Positions 1 through 8,221 of a stretch of DNA of 64,000 nucleotides are shown here, in pieces; the first letter of the stretch is position 1; every line of letters begins with the position of its first letter. The notes beneath the pieces were generated by a model that worked only from the letters and a program-made list of their open reading frames with translations, was not told where the DNA came from and did not search any database. A program made the position numbers and the translations under genes. Source of the DNA: Planococcus donghaensis (GTDB lineage: Bacteria > Bacillota > Bacilli > Bacillales_A > Planococcaceae); the NCBI RefSeq assembly GCF_001687665.2, contig NZ_CP016543.2:2790001-2854000 (forward strand). The letters run 5' to 3'.

Positions 1-271
1 CAATTGGTTGTAGTGAAGGAAAAAAACGTTTGTAACGCTCTAGCATGTCGTTAGCTGAAGCTTTGCTAAACGTAATCGCTTTGATGCGTGACGGCGATAC
101 TCCTTTTTCCTCGATTAAATATCCAATTCTCATGATCATCGTGGTTGTTTTTCCAGATCCAGGGCATGCGAGTAGTAATAGTGGTCCTTCTGTACGCTCA
201 ACCGCTTTTCGTTGAATTTTATTTAATTGAACTCCAAGTTCCTGTTTTTTGCGTTCAAAGAATTGGCTCAT
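1..271 (-). CDS. UvrD/PcrA-type superfamily I DNA helicase, N-terminal fragment (YjcD-like)
   Basis: This gene is cut by the left edge; only the first 90 residues are present. Translation from the ATG at 269-271 begins MSQFFERKKQELG and contains the Walker A motif ACPGSGKTTTM at about residues 35-45, followed by a Q-motif-type lead-in (LNKIQRKAV) and the downstream region AITFSKASANDM, all arranged as in the 1A domain of SF1 helicases. The start is supported by an AAGGAG ribosome binding site 8 bases upstream. Wording around the P-loop (GPLLLLACPGSGKTTTMIMRIGYLIE) resembles B. subtilis YjcD, a putative ATP-dependent helicase, more than PcrA itself. Function in DNA repair is family knowledge, not shown here. 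Confidence 0.85.
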   Translation of the reverse strand, partial: MSQFFERKKQELGVQLNKIQRKAVERTEGPLLLLACPGSGKTTTMIMRIGYLIEEKGVSPSRIKAITFSKASANDMLERYKRFFPSLQPI

Positions 272-314
272 AATAAGAGACTCCTTCATTTTTTCAATAC
301 TTCTATATTAACAC

Positions 315-345
315 AAAACCGGACCCTTCTTACGGGTCCGGTTTT
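315..345 (-). terminator. Rho-independent terminator (bidirectional form)
   Basis: Twelve-base perfect stem AAAACCGGACCC / GGGTCCGGTTTT with a 7-base loop, A-tract on one side and T-tract on the other, so it can end transcription in either direction. It lies downstream of the ywbE gene on minus and separates it from the helicase. Confidence 0.85.
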
Positions 346-399
346 AGTGAATTTGTCTTTACTGATTGTTGTTCATCTTGCTAACTTTATGTCTCGAAC

Positions 400-600
400 T
401 TACTTTCCAGACAGAATCTCACAAACTCGTCCTACTTGTCCATCTTCTAAACGCACTTTAATGCCATGCGGATGAGTGGCGGAGTTTGTCAGTAAATCTT
501 TTACAATCCCTTGTGTTTTCTTACCCGAACGTTGATCTTGCTTTAAAATTACATTTACTTCTATACCAGGTTTCACGTCACTTCTCTTTTTGCCGTCCAT
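400..600 (-). CDS. ywbE: YwbE family protein (DUF2196)
   Basis: A 66-residue basic protein, MDGKKRSDVKPGIEVNVILK..., full length for the YwbE/DUF2196 family. Residues 11-60 have the look of a small beta-barrel (KOW/OB-like) with the conserved pattern PGIEVNVILKQDQRSGK..G.V.D.LT.S..HP.GIKV.L.DG.VGRV. The biochemical role is unknown; the fold suggests nucleic-acid binding, which is inference. The ATG is preceded by TAGGAGGGATTAAGC, a strong ribosome binding site. It sits alone between two terminators and is likely a single-gene transcription unit. Confidence 0.9.
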   Translation of the reverse strand: MDGKKRSDVKPGIEVNVILKQDQRSGKKTQGIVKDLLTNSATHPHGIKVRLEDGQVGRVCEILSGK

Positions 601-652
601 GCTTAATCCCTCCTAGCTTTCTTCTACTATACGCTATTCTTTCAAGACCGAC

Positions 653-677
653 AAAAAGACGGGGAAGCATCCCCGCC
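653..677 (-). terminator. Rho-independent terminator downstream of the YflT/DUF2382 gene
   Basis: On minus, GGCGGGGA TGCT TCCCCGTC forms an 8-bp GC-rich stem with a 4-base loop followed by TTTTTGTC. It lies 18 bases past the stop of the gene at 695-1792. Confidence 0.85.
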
Positions 678-694
678 TTTCACATTATTTTATA

Positions 695-1792
695 TTAGAA
701 GCGATCACGATCTGTATGGTTTTCACGGTTCAATTTGTTATCTGTTACATTGGAATTATCGTCGATATCGGCTTCCTCATGGCGAACCGTCTCATTGATT
801 GTTTCTGTGTCTTGTACTTTACGTTTACCAACGACAATTTCTTCAGCTACGACATCTTTTTTCGTAACTTCTACATGTTCTTCTGATACGGGAATATGAA
901 TATTTTCTCCTTCTTGATAAGCATCCCCTGATAACGTAGATTCTTTATCAAAAGAATTCCCAACTGTTTCTTCATTTACTGGGCGACGTTCAATATAAAC
1001 TTCTTCACGTTCTACTGGTACTTCCATTGTTTGGTTTTCTTCGACCACGTGTTTTCCAACATTCACTTCACCCGTTTGTACACGTTCTTTGTCAACGCTT
1101 AAGCGCTCTTCATGCAATTGCATTTTCTCTTCTTCGGTATGATGGTCGCTATCTTTATTTTCAAAACGGTTTGTATCCGTAAAATTGTCTTCTGTCCGAT
1201 CAGAGCCAAGGCCAAATCCTGTTCCTGATTCGTTTCCAGCATTTGTTGTTTCAGTAGTATCGCGACTGAACGTATCGTTTTTTGTATTATAGTAAACATC
1301 GTTTTCATCGTTCGTATCTACTGTTAAGCCATCTCTGCCTACAGCTTCATTGTCCATGTGACTTCTACCTAAGCCTGCACCTGTTAGACCGGACGCACCC
1401 ATTGTGCCTGCTTCTGTGCTTGTCGAAGTGTTATCGTAAGGCGCTTTGCCTTCGTAGTTCGCACCGTATTCGCGATCGACAAACAATAAAATTTTCCCAT
1501 TTTGCACTTCATTGTAATAGCGATCGGCTTCGTCTTTGTCTACTCCCATTCCTGAAAATGCTTCACGTGTTGAATCATCTCCTGATAAGAAGCCCATAAA
1601 TTTGTCCATCCAATTTCCTTCAGCTGATTTATAATCTACATCTGTGCGTCCCCGTAACATTGAGATCTGGTCTTCATCTCGTGACATGACATACATATCG
1701 TCTTCACGAGAACCTTGCGCTTTTAATTCTTCAATTTTGTTTAATACTTCTGTTTCACTGTCGAATGTACCCATAAATTTATTGTTAGTCAT
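695..1792 (-). CDS. General stress protein with YflT and YsnF/AvaK (DUF2382) domains
   Basis: A 365-residue acidic protein. Residues 1-110 match the YflT/heat-induced stress (general stress protein 17M) domain: MGTFDSETEVLNKIEELKAQG..., ending in ILLFVDREYG. Residues 110-215 are a low-complexity Gly/Thr/Asn/Asp linker. Residues about 220-345 are a DUF2382 (YsnF/AvaK) domain with repeated HEERLSVDKERV / PVEREEVYIERRPV / VVAEEIVVGKRKV motifs. The combination is common in Bacillales stress proteins; no enzymatic activity is known. A sigma-B-like promoter 50 bases upstream supports induction by general stress. The start ATG has TGGAGGAATAGGAA as ribosome binding site. The next gene upstream is catalase, with no clear terminator between them. 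Confidence 0.88.
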   Translation of the reverse strand: MTNNKFMGTFDSETEVLNKIEELKAQGSREDDMYVMSRDEDQISMLRGRTDVDYKSAEGNWMDKFMGFLSGDDSTREAFSGMGVDKDEADRYYNEVQNGKILLFVDREYGANYEGKAPYDNTSTSTEAGTMGASGLTGAGLGRSHMDNEAVGRDGLTVDTNDENDVYYNTKNDTFSRDTTETTNAGNESGTGFGLGSDRTEDNFTDTNRFENKDSDHHTEEEKMQLHEERLSVDKERVQTGEVNVGKHVVEENQTMEVPVEREEVYIERRPVNEETVGNSFDKESTLSGDAYQEGENIHIPVSEEHVEVTKKDVVAEEIVVGKRKVQDTETINETVRHEEADIDDNSNVTDNKLNRENHTDRDRF

Positions 1793-1841
1793 TTCCTATT
1801 CCTCCATTTTTTTGTTTTTGTTTGATTGCTTAGTTTAGAAA

Positions 1842-1866
1842 ATACCCACTGCATATTTTCTTAAAC
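1842..1866 (-). promoter_or_regulatory. Sigma-B-type promoter for the YflT/DUF2382 gene
   Basis: Minus-strand GTTTAA, 13-base spacer, GGGTAT. This matches the Bacillus sigma-B consensus (GTTTAA, N12-15, GGGWAW) at every core base. It lies about 50 bases before the start codon at 1792. Sigma-B recognition is inferred from the consensus. Confidence 0.75.
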
Positions 1867-1898
1867 CTTTTCGGAAAAGACGTGTATTTTATTAATTT

Positions 1899-3947
1899 TT
1901 ATTCGACTGTTCGGTCCCAATGACGATGTGCGGCAATGGCTTCGATAAATATACTTGCAAAGTTGGCCACATCATCTGCTGCTATAACTCCTGGTTGTTC
2001 TTGCATTCCGGCAACTTGTATCCATTTTTGTCCTTCATGAGTAGCGCCGATTGGCTTGTAATGATCAAATGCTTCTCCGATATATCGGGCGGCTTCTTTA
2101 GCAAATTTCTTACTTACATCAGGTCCACCTACTGCATAAATCGCATCGTAGAGAACGGGATCGGTCGTTGTAAATGTATGATCAACTTCGAGTTCTTTAC
2201 CACCTGAACCGTTTAGTTTACTTTGCGTTTCACTGACGATTTCGTAGTTCACCCCTTTGCTTTCAAACTCTTTAAGAACTTTCAGTACTTCTGCATCATT
2301 AAAACCTTGGTCAACCAACACACCCACTTTACGAGTCGCTGCTGATTTCACAGTGTTTTCCATGCTTAATGCAGGGGAAGTTTTGGTTACATCAGAACCG
2401 CCACTCGTCGGAGGTGTCACGCCAATATTTTTAGCAATAGCCTGTGCCATTTCCAAGTTCACATTGGCAAACATTTTAACAGCGCCTTCACGAATCCACA
2501 TTTCTTGGCATTTTCCAAGTTCAAAACTAAATGCCTCGATAATATGGTCTCGCTCTGGTTTCATCATGCTATTCCAAAACATTGTGGCTTGTGAAAAATG
2601 GTCTTTAAAGCTTTCACTACGAGCACGAACTTTACGCCCTTCCATTTTTTCTTGGTAATGTGCATAACCACCTTCCGCTTCACTTACAGGAGCCGGAGTG
2701 CTATTCGTAAATGAGCTCTTTTGGTACGAAACGCGTCCTTTATTGATTGTTTGACGACCAAACCCGTCTCGCTGATTGTTATGGAATGGACATACAGGTC
2801 GATTAATCGGCAACTCATGGAAATTAGGGCCATTCAAGCGAAGTAATTGTGTATCTGTATAAGAAAACAAACGTCCTTGGAGCAATGGATCGTTTGAAAA
2901 ATCAATTCCAGGCACGACATGCCCCGGATGGAAGGCCACTTGCTCTGTTTCAGCAAATACATTGTCGACATTGCGATTCAATGTCATTTTGCCGACGATT
3001 TGAATCGGAATTTCTTCTTGTGGCCATAATTTGGTGGCATCTAATAAGTCAAAATCAAATTTATGTTCGTCTTCTTCCGCAACAATTTGAACGCCGAGTT
3101 CCCACTCAGGGAAATCTCCTTGTTCGATGGATTCGTATAAATCGCGGCGATTAAAGTCAGCGTCTTTACCGGCAATCTTTTGTGCTTCGTCCCAGACAAG
3201 TGAATGAGTACCAAGTGTCGATTTCCAGTTGAATTTCACAAAATGTGATTTACCTTCTGCATTCACGAAACGGAAAGCATGTACGCCAAAGCCATCCATC
3301 ATCCGGAAACTACGCGGAATTGCTCGATCGGACATTAACCACATGATGGTATGGGCAGTTTCTTGGTTATTAATGACAAAATCCCATAAAGTATCATGGG
3401 CACTTGCAGCTTGTGGCATTTCGTTATGTGGTTCTGGTTTTACCGCATGGACAAAGTCCGGAAACTTTATCGCATCCTGGATAAAAAAGACCGGTACATT
3501 GTTACCGACTAAATCATAATTTCCTTCTTCTGTATAAAATTTCGTCGCAAATCCCCGAATATCTCGTACTGTTTCAGCAGATCCTTTGGATCCCGCAACT
3601 GTAGAAAATCGTACAAACACTGGTGTCTTTTTACCTTTTTCTGATAAAAATTTTGCTTTTGTTAAATGCTCTAACGATTCATAAGTCTCAAACACACCAT
3701 GTGCAGCATATCCCCTTGCATGTACAATACGTTCTGGAATTCGTTCGTGGTCAAAATGCGTCATTTTTTCCCGAAAATGAAAATCCTCCATCAAAGTAGG
3801 ACCGCGTTCACCAGCTTTTAATGAGAACTCGTCTTCAGCCATTTTGAGTCCTTGATTGGTAGTCAAACTTTTACCTGAATCATCTACACGATACTGTTGC
3901 AACTGTTCGTCTTTGCTGTTTTCATTCACTTTAGGTTCTTTTGCCAT
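1899..3947 (-). CDS. katE: Heme catalase, large-subunit type (KatE/HPII-like)
   Basis: 682 residues, the length of clade 2 large-subunit catalases that carry an extra C-terminal flavodoxin-like/GATase1-like domain. It disproportionates hydrogen peroxide in the cytoplasm. Visible residues: catalytic His76 in ERIVHARGYAAHG, the distal Asn in DLVGNNVPVFF (149-150), and the heme-ligand Tyr in GRLFSYTDTQLLRL. The extra domain covers about residues 540-682 (RKVGVLVDQGFNDAEVLKVL...). The ATG start has AGAAGGAGTGGCAAA upstream. A sigma-B-like promoter precedes it, as for katE of B. subtilis, and the neighbour downstream is another putative sigma-B gene, so this is a stress and stationary-phase catalase rather than a PerR-type vegetative one (inference). 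Confidence 0.95.
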   Translation of the reverse strand: MAKEPKVNENSKDEQLQQYRVDDSGKSLTTNQGLKMAEDEFSLKAGERGPTLMEDFHFREKMTHFDHERIPERIVHARGYAAHGVFETYESLEHLTKAKFLSEKGKKTPVFVRFSTVAGSKGSAETVRDIRGFATKFYTEEGNYDLVGNNVPVFFIQDAIKFPDFVHAVKPEPHNEMPQAASAHDTLWDFVINNQETAHTIMWLMSDRAIPRSFRMMDGFGVHAFRFVNAEGKSHFVKFNWKSTLGTHSLVWDEAQKIAGKDADFNRRDLYESIEQGDFPEWELGVQIVAEEDEHKFDFDLLDATKLWPQEEIPIQIVGKMTLNRNVDNVFAETEQVAFHPGHVVPGIDFSNDPLLQGRLFSYTDTQLLRLNGPNFHELPINRPVCPFHNNQRDGFGRQTINKGRVSYQKSSFTNSTPAPVSEAEGGYAHYQEKMEGRKVRARSESFKDHFSQATMFWNSMMKPERDHIIEAFSFELGKCQEMWIREGAVKMFANVNLEMAQAIAKNIGVTPPTSGGSDVTKTSPALSMENTVKSAATRKVGVLVDQGFNDAEVLKVLKEFESKGVNYEIVSETQSKLNGSGGKELEVDHTFTTTDPVLYDAIYAVGGPDVSKKFAKEAARYIGEAFDHYKPIGATHEGQKWIQVAGMQEQPGVIAADDVANFASIFIEAIAAHRHWDRTVE

Positions 3948-3983
3948 TTTGCCACTCCTTCTGCTTTTATATTCATTCTCTTA

Positions 3984-4007
3984 TTACCCTGTCTTCTTTT
4001 AAAAAAC
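3984..4007 (-). promoter_or_regulatory. Sigma-B-type promoter for catalase
   Basis: Minus-strand GTTTTT, 12-base spacer, GGGTAA, followed by ATAAGAG. The -10 is a full match to GGGWAW; the -35 is a 4/6 match to GTTTAA and could be read one or two bases upstream. It lies 37 bases before the catalase ATG. Confidence 0.65.
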
Positions 4008-4023
4008 ACCTTTCTTTATTTTT

Positions 4024-4060
4024 TTCAAAAAAAAAAACGTAGACGAATTAACGTCTACGG
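4024..4060 (-). terminator. Rho-independent terminator of glutaminase gene
   Basis: On minus, CGTAGACG TTAATT CGTCTACG, an 8-bp perfect stem followed by 10 or more T residues, 8 bases past the glutaminase stop. Confidence 0.9.
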
Positions 4061-4067
4061 ATTCATA

Positions 4068-5033
4068 TTAAAAGATACTTAAATCCCACTCTTTCGAAAT
4101 TTGTCTTAACATCATTGTGCCTGCCGCACTGTTTCCTTGCACGTCAATTGCGGGTCCGTATACACCAATTCCCGCTCCTGCACGAAACTCGTATGTTTGC
4201 GAATGGAGCTTTGGAGGCACTGCCGCCATGATTCCACCTGATACTCCACTTTTTGCTGGAATGCCGACATGCGCTGCAAAATTCCCTGAAGAATTGTACA
4301 TGCCACAAGTTACCATCAATACTTTCGCAACTTGAGCAATTTCATCGGAGAAATGCTTAACTTTTGTAATCGGATTGTATCCGTCATACGCAATGATCAA
4401 CCCAATTAACGCCAAATCTTTTGTGCTCACTTTAATGGCACATTGGCGAATATAAATATCAAGTGCTTCTTCCACTTCAATTTCTAGAAACTTCGCTTCT
4501 TTCAAGTAATATGCTAAAGCACGGTTACGGTGTGAAGATGCCCATTCAGAATCGTATACTTCTTTATCCAGTTCAAGCGGATGACCTACTAAACTTTCTA
4601 AGAAACGCAAAAGAAATTCATATTTTTTTTGGCTCGTTTGTCCGGGCAATAACGCGGAAATGGTGATAGCTCCTGCATTGATAAAGGGGTTAAATGGTTT
4701 GTTGGGGCGGTGAATTTCGAATGGCACAATTGAATTGAACGCTTCACCAGTTGGCTCTACATCAACACGTTCTAACACAAAATCTAAACCATAATTACAA
4801 CTCAACGCGATAAACGTCAAGGCTTTTGAAATACTTTGTAGCGTAAACTCTTTATCTGTATCCCCTGCACAATAATAATTCCCATTGTCATCAATCATAC
4901 AAATGCCAAGCTGACTTGGATCTTCTTTACCCAGTGCAGGTATATATTGGGCGGTAGTCCCTAATATGGCATGTCCTCTATTTTCTTCCACCCAAGCTTC
5001 TAGCTGTTCTTGAATATGTGGGTTAGTTTGCAT
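4068..5033 (-). CDS. glsA: Glutaminase A
   Basis: 321 residues, slightly over the usual 305-310 of the glutaminase A family. It hydrolyses L-glutamine to glutamate and ammonia in the cytoplasm. It has the serine beta-lactamase-like fold; the catalytic SxxK is visible as Ser67-Ile-Ser-Lys70 in FTLQSISKALTF. Other family blocks are PFNPFINAGAI, the segment around NRALAYYLKE, VSTKDLALIG and AAHVGIPAKSGVSGGIMA near the end. The ATG has TTAGGAGGGATGTT as ribosome binding site. It is a single-gene unit with its own terminator; no glutamine transporter is adjacent, unlike the glsA-glnT arrangement of B. subtilis ybgJ-ybgH. Confidence 0.95.
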   Translation of the reverse strand: MQTNPHIQEQLEAWVEENRGHAILGTTAQYIPALGKEDPSQLGICMIDDNGNYYCAGDTDKEFTLQSISKALTFIALSCNYGLDFVLERVDVEPTGEAFNSIVPFEIHRPNKPFNPFINAGAITISALLPGQTSQKKYEFLLRFLESLVGHPLELDKEVYDSEWASSHRNRALAYYLKEAKFLEIEVEEALDIYIRQCAIKVSTKDLALIGLIIAYDGYNPITKVKHFSDEIAQVAKVLMVTCGMYNSSGNFAAHVGIPAKSGVSGGIMAAVPPKLHSQTYEFRAGAGIGVYGPAIDVQGNSAAGTMMLRQISKEWDLSIF

Positions 5034-5110
5034 AACATCCCTCCTAAGTTTTCTTTTCTATATCATGAAGGAAACAAGCGCTCCTTGTCAAAAACTCGTG
5101 TGTACCTCAA

Positions 5111-5139
5111 TAAAACCTTCCCCAATAGTTAGGGAAGGT
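5111..5139 (-). terminator. Rho-independent terminator of esterase gene
   Basis: On minus, ACCTTCCC TAACTATTG GGGAAGGT followed by TTTATTG, directly after the stop at 5145. Confidence 0.85.
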
Positions 5140-5144
5140 GTCTT

Positions 5145-5747
5145 TTATAACTCGTCGTACCATTTTTTTGCTGCTTCTACTTCTGGCATGGTTAATTGGT
5201 GACCAAAATCTTCCCAGTGCAATTGAACTTTAGCACCTGCATCTGTTAGTAGTTTTTCAAGATCGGTTGATTCTTTTGCAGGACATATCGGGTCGTTTGT
5301 GCCAGCTGCAATAAATACCGGGACGTCTGTTAAATCAGGTAAATCCGTGTCTCGATTGGGAACCATTGGATGATGCAAAATAGCTCCTTTTAAGGAATTT
5401 GAATACGTGAACAATAAATTAGCCGCGATATTCGCACCGTTTGAATAGCCAATCGCAATCACGTTATTACGATCAAAATTGTATTCTTTCGCGGCTTGTC
5501 CAATGTATTCATGTAGCTCTTCTGTACGCAGCTTTAAATCTTCCATATCAAACACACCTTCTGATAATCGTTTGAAAAAGCGCGGCATGCCATTTTCTGA
5601 TACATTGCCACGGACACTGAGCACAGTAGCCTCAGGATCAATATGAGAGGCGATCGCTAACAAATCTGTTTCGTTTCCACCTGTTCCATGCAACATTAGA
5701 AAAGTAGGTTTTGTTGGGTTCGTTCCTTTTTGAAAAAGATGTTTCAT
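5145..5747 (-). CDS. Alpha/beta hydrolase, phospholipase/carboxylesterase family (MhqD-like)
   Basis: A 200-residue cytoplasmic serine hydrolase of the PF02230 group. The oxyanion region is LMLHGTGGNETDLL (17-30); the nucleophile elbow is GYSNGAN with Ser102; the acid is Asp152 in AAGTNDPICP; the His is His183 in EDFGHQLT. In B. subtilis the similar MhqD is induced by quinones and diamide through MhqR; no MhqR site or dioxygenase neighbour is visible here, so that role is not established. The start ATG is followed by a normal N-terminus (MKHLFQKG) and preceded by GGAGGTAATCGAAGA. It stands alone between terminators. Confidence 0.88.
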   Translation of the reverse strand: MKHLFQKGTNPTKPTFLMLHGTGGNETDLLAIASHIDPEATVLSVRGNVSENGMPRFFKRLSEGVFDMEDLKLRTEELHEYIGQAAKEYNFDRNNVIAIGYSNGANIAANLLFTYSNSLKGAILHHPMVPNRDTDLPDLTDVPVFIAAGTNDPICPAKESTDLEKLLTDAGAKVQLHWEDFGHQLTMPEVEAAKKWYDEL

Positions 5748-5854
5748 TCTTCGATTACCTCCAAAATTCGTTTCTTTTTTATTTCCCTATTTAACTTCTC
5801 ATAAACTTATCTTTAATTCAAGATAATTACTCAATAGCTCTTTTCTTTGCCAAT

Positions 5855-5890
5855 AAAAAGGGTCATGACATATACGCCATGACCCTTTTT
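5855..5890 (-). terminator. Rho-independent terminator of hslO transcript
   Basis: Thirteen-base perfect stem AAAAAGGGTCATG / CATGACCCTTTTT with a 10-base loop, T-tract on both strands. It starts 3 bases past the hslO stop. Confidence 0.9.
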
Positions 5891-5892
5891 TA

Positions 5893-6771
5893 TTATGCTT
5901 CTGTTTTCAACATATCTTGTAGATTTTCTTTCGAAAACACGTAATTTTCATTACAAAAGTGACATTGGGCTTCTGCTTTGCCATCTGTCACGATCATGTC
6001 TTCGATTTCAGCTGTCCCAAGTCCTTGAATGGCGTTCGAAATACGATCTCGTGAACATTGGCATTGAAACTTCACAGGCATTTCGTCTAATACTTTCACA
6101 TTCCCAGCACCTAAAACTTCCGTTAAAATATCTTCGGGTGTTAACCCTTGGCGCACCATATTCGAAATTGTTGGAATTACTTTTAGCCGAGCCTCAATGT
6201 CTTCAATAATACTTTCTTCTGTACCAGGCAATAATTGAATGATAAATCCACCTGAAGCTTGAATCGTATTATCCGGATTCACGATAACGCCAACACCGAC
6301 AGAAGATGGAATTTGTTCAGACGTCGTAATATAATGCGTAAAATCATCGCCCAATTCACCGGATACTAAAGGAACTTGTCCAACAAACGGTTGAAGCAAT
6401 CCAATGTCTTTAGAAACGGCCAAAGTTCCTTCTGTGCCAACTGCTCTTTTAACATCTAACTTGCCTTGCTCATTTAAATCAAAGTGAGTTAACGGATTGC
6501 TGACATATCCTCGAACTTCCCCTTTAGCATTTGCATCTACTAAAATAGTGCCAATAGGACCGCCTCCGTTAATACGAATGGTTAATTTTTCTTCACCTTT
6601 CATCATTGCACCTAGCATAACGCTAGCTGTCATTGATCGACCGAGTGCTGCAGATGCAGTGGGCCACGTATAATGGCGTCGTTGTGCTTCCGACACTGTT
6701 TCTGTCGTGCGCGCAGCGTAAGCACGTACTTGCCCTTCATAAGCTAAAGCTCTTACTAAATAATCGTTCAT
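5893..6771 (-). CDS. hslO: Redox-regulated chaperone Hsp33
   Basis: 292 residues, the expected length. Hsp33 is a cytoplasmic holdase activated by oxidative unfolding. The N-terminal folding domain starts [23 protein letters not shown]; the C-terminal redox switch shows the zinc-binding cysteines Cys237-x-Cys239 and Cys270-x-x-Cys273 (FQCQCSRDR ... QCHFCNENY), all four present. Neighbours upstream on the same strand are a DUF896 protein and an Rrf2 regulator with only short gaps, so the three are probably co-transcribed. The setting next to a putative Fe-S/redox-type regulator fits an oxidative-stress theme (inference). Confidence 0.95.
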   Translation of the reverse strand: MNDYLVRALAYEGQVRAYAARTTETVSEAQRRHYTWPTASAALGRSMTASVMLGAMMKGEEKLTIRINGGGPIGTILVDANAKGEVRGYVSNPLTHFDLNEQGKLDVKRAVGTEGTLAVSKDIGLLQPFVGQVPLVSGELGDDFTHYITTSEQIPSSVGVGVIVNPDNTIQASGGFIIQLLPGTEESIIEDIEARLKVIPTISNMVRQGLTPEDILTEVLGAGNVKVLDEMPVKFQCQCSRDRISNAIQGLGTAEIEDMIVTDGKAEAQCHFCNENYVFSKENLQDMLKTEA

Positions 6772-6804
6772 AATGTTCTTCCTCTCTATGTGAGCTTCCT
6801 ATGC

Positions 6805-7023
6805 TTAGATTGCTTGTTTTTTCAATCTTACTTTATCAGGCGTGACGTCATCCCCAAGTGGGTCAATAACTTTCATGCTCGTTACAGTTGATTCGACTTG
6901 TCCACGAATTGCACGCAAATAATCTTCGCGCAATACTTGACGCTCTACTTTTTCAGCATTGGTCAAGCCTTCTTGACGTGCTTTTTGTGCTAACTGGTTA
7001 ATGCGCGGTAAAATCTCAATCAT
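6805..7023 (-). CDS. DUF896 family protein (YnzC-like)
   Basis: 72 residues, MIEILPRINQLAQKARQEGLTNAEKVERQVLREDYLRAIRGQ..., the full-length signature of DUF896: a short helical hairpin (residues 5-45) followed by an extended tail ending in a basic patch. The family is SOS-linked in B. subtilis (YneA operon neighbour YnzC) but its biochemical role is unknown; no LexA box is seen here. The ATG has AAAAGAGGAATTACA upstream. It lies between the Rrf2 gene and hslO with gaps of 18 and 33 bases, consistent with one transcript. Confidence 0.85.
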   Translation of the reverse strand: MIEILPRINQLAQKARQEGLTNAEKVERQVLREDYLRAIRGQVESTVTSMKVIDPLGDDVTPDKVRLKKQAI

Positions 7024-7041
7024 TGTAATTCCTCTTTTCTT

Positions 7042-7518
7042 TTACCTAACTAGCTTTTCAGCTAGCCAGTCCGTTAATTCTGTTGTTTTCTTCTGAAATC
7101 GCTCTTCTTGCATTTTCAATGAAAGCGAGAAAATCGTTTCAAGCTCCATCCGCGAACGCCAAGCATCTTCTGCTTCTACCATTAAATCAGTCAGTAAACA
7201 GCAACGTTCAGGTTCATCAAGCTCTAACAAATCGCCCAACACTCCACTCGACGAATAAAGCGATTGTTGACCTTCGATGGCTACATATATGTCAAATACA
7301 CTAATATCTTCTGGTTTCTTTTTAAGTTTAAATCCGCCTTTGACGCCTGGTACTGATGTGATCAAGCCTGCACTGACCAGTTTTCTTAAAAGCTTCTGAA
7401 AATATGTTGGAGAAGTTCCCAGTTGTTGACTTATAGCTTCACCTGGAAGAACTGCTTTTTCCGGAAGCATATTCAATAACAATACTGCATATACCGATTG
7501 TTCTACACCTGGTTTCAT
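7042..7518 (-). CDS. Rrf2 family transcriptional regulator
   Basis: About 158 residues. A winged helix-turn-helix fills residues 1-80: MKPGVEQSVYAVLLLNMLPEKAVLPGEAISQQLGTSPTYFQKLLRKLVSAGLI..., the layout of Rrf2/YwnA-type regulators. The three-cysteine Fe-S signature of IscR or NsrR is absent; only a Cys-Cys pair (ERCCLLTDL) occurs in the C-terminal half, so it is probably a cluster-free, perhaps thiol-sensing, member (inference). Start: a GTG at 7533 is open, but the extended Shine-Dalgarno AGAGGGTGATT runs through that codon, so the ATG at 7518 or the GTG at 7524 is preferred. A promoter with inverted repeats lies just upstream, suggesting autoregulation. Confidence 0.85.
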   Translation of the reverse strand: MKPGVEQSVYAVLLLNMLPEKAVLPGEAISQQLGTSPTYFQKLLRKLVSAGLITSVPGVKGGFKLKKKPEDISVFDIYVAIEGQQSLYSSSGVLGDLLELDEPERCCLLTDLMVEAEDAWRSRMELETIFSLSLKMQEERFQKKTTELTDWLAEKLVR

Positions 7519-7547
7519 ATGCACCCAAATCACCCTCTTTCAATTAC

Positions 7548-7600
7548 GGATAATAAATATCCTTGATATCTACAATATACCATCTCGAATTAAAAGTAAA
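7548..7600 (-). promoter_or_regulatory. Promoter and candidate operator of the Rrf2-hslO operon
   Basis: On minus, TTTACT (7600-7595), 17-base spacer, TATTGT (7577-7572). Immediately downstream are two overlapping inverted repeats: ATATC-N3-GATAT (7557-7569) and GGATA-N5-TATCC (7548-7562). Placement between -10 and ribosome binding site fits repression by the Rrf2 protein encoded next. The promoter is a moderate match; operator identity is inferred. Confidence 0.5.
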
Positions 7601-7625
7601 TACTTTTGCTTACACCGTGAATGAA

Positions 7626-7656
7626 ATGAAAAAGCCACCCATAATCGGATGGCTTT
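7626..7656 (-). terminator. Rho-independent terminator of the ggt-chrA operon
   Basis: On minus, AAAGCCATCC GATTAT GGGTGGCTTT with one internal mismatch, then TTCATTTC. It lies 32 bases past the stop of the second chromate transporter gene. Confidence 0.75.
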
Positions 7657-7687
7657 CACTAATACGCTATTTATTTGCTAAACAGGG

Positions 7688-8221
7688 TTATATTATACCC
7701 GCCAGTGCACCGTAAACGAGTGCCATTAAAATGACGAGTGCCGGATGCACTTTTCTAATTTCCAACAACCAATAACTAAGAACAACTAATATTACCGTCT
7801 CTATCGTCCCGGAACTGTCGACAGAAGTCATGAAAAATTGAAGTGTCATTGCCCCGAGCAATACGGCAATCACCGGACGAACTAACTTCGTGATATTTTT
7901 AACTTTCGGAGAATCTTTGTATTTTAAAAGTGTCACCATTAATAACACCATTAAAATAAGCGATGGTGCGACGGAGGCGAATAAAGCAACAGTTGCGCCG
8001 AGTACGCCCCCTTCTGCATAACCGATATAGCCTGCCATTTTTGTCGCAATGGGTCCTGGCAAAGCATTTCCTAACGCCAGAACTTCTCCAAACTCTTGCG
8101 TAGTCATCCAACCATAACGATCCACCACTTCTTTTTCCACAAGCGGAATCGAAGCCGGTCCACCGCCATATCCTAATATTCCTGGAATAAAAAAGGCTAA
8201 AAAGAGGTACCAATAAATCAT
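7688..8221 (-). CDS. Chromate transporter, half-size ChrA subunit (YwrA-like)
   Basis: 177 residues, one CHR domain with about five to six membrane segments. The family signature is visible as FFIPGILGYGGGPASIPL near residue 10-28 and GNALPGPIATKMAGYIGY near 50-68. Short-chain CHR proteins work as pairs of opposite topology, exporting chromate. The start overlaps the stop of the preceding CHR gene (ATGA), indicating translational coupling. The ywrA and ywrB genes of B. subtilis have the same paired arrangement. Substrate is inferred from the family; sulfate-like oxyanions other than chromate are possible. Confidence 0.88.
   Translation of the reverse strand: MIYWYLFLAFFIPGILGYGGGPASIPLVEKEVVDRYGWMTTQEFGEVLALGNALPGPIATKMAGYIGYAEGGVLGATVALFASVAPSLILMVLLMVTLLKYKDSPKVKNITKLVRPVIAVLLGAMTLQFFMTSVDSSGTIETVILVVLSYWLLEIRKVHPALVILMALVYGALAGII

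Noticed and set aside
1867..1898. Terminator after catalase (CTTTTCCGAAAAG hairpin)
   Set aside because: Stem is weak, loop minimal and it abuts the sigma-B -35; read-through from catalase seems as likely.
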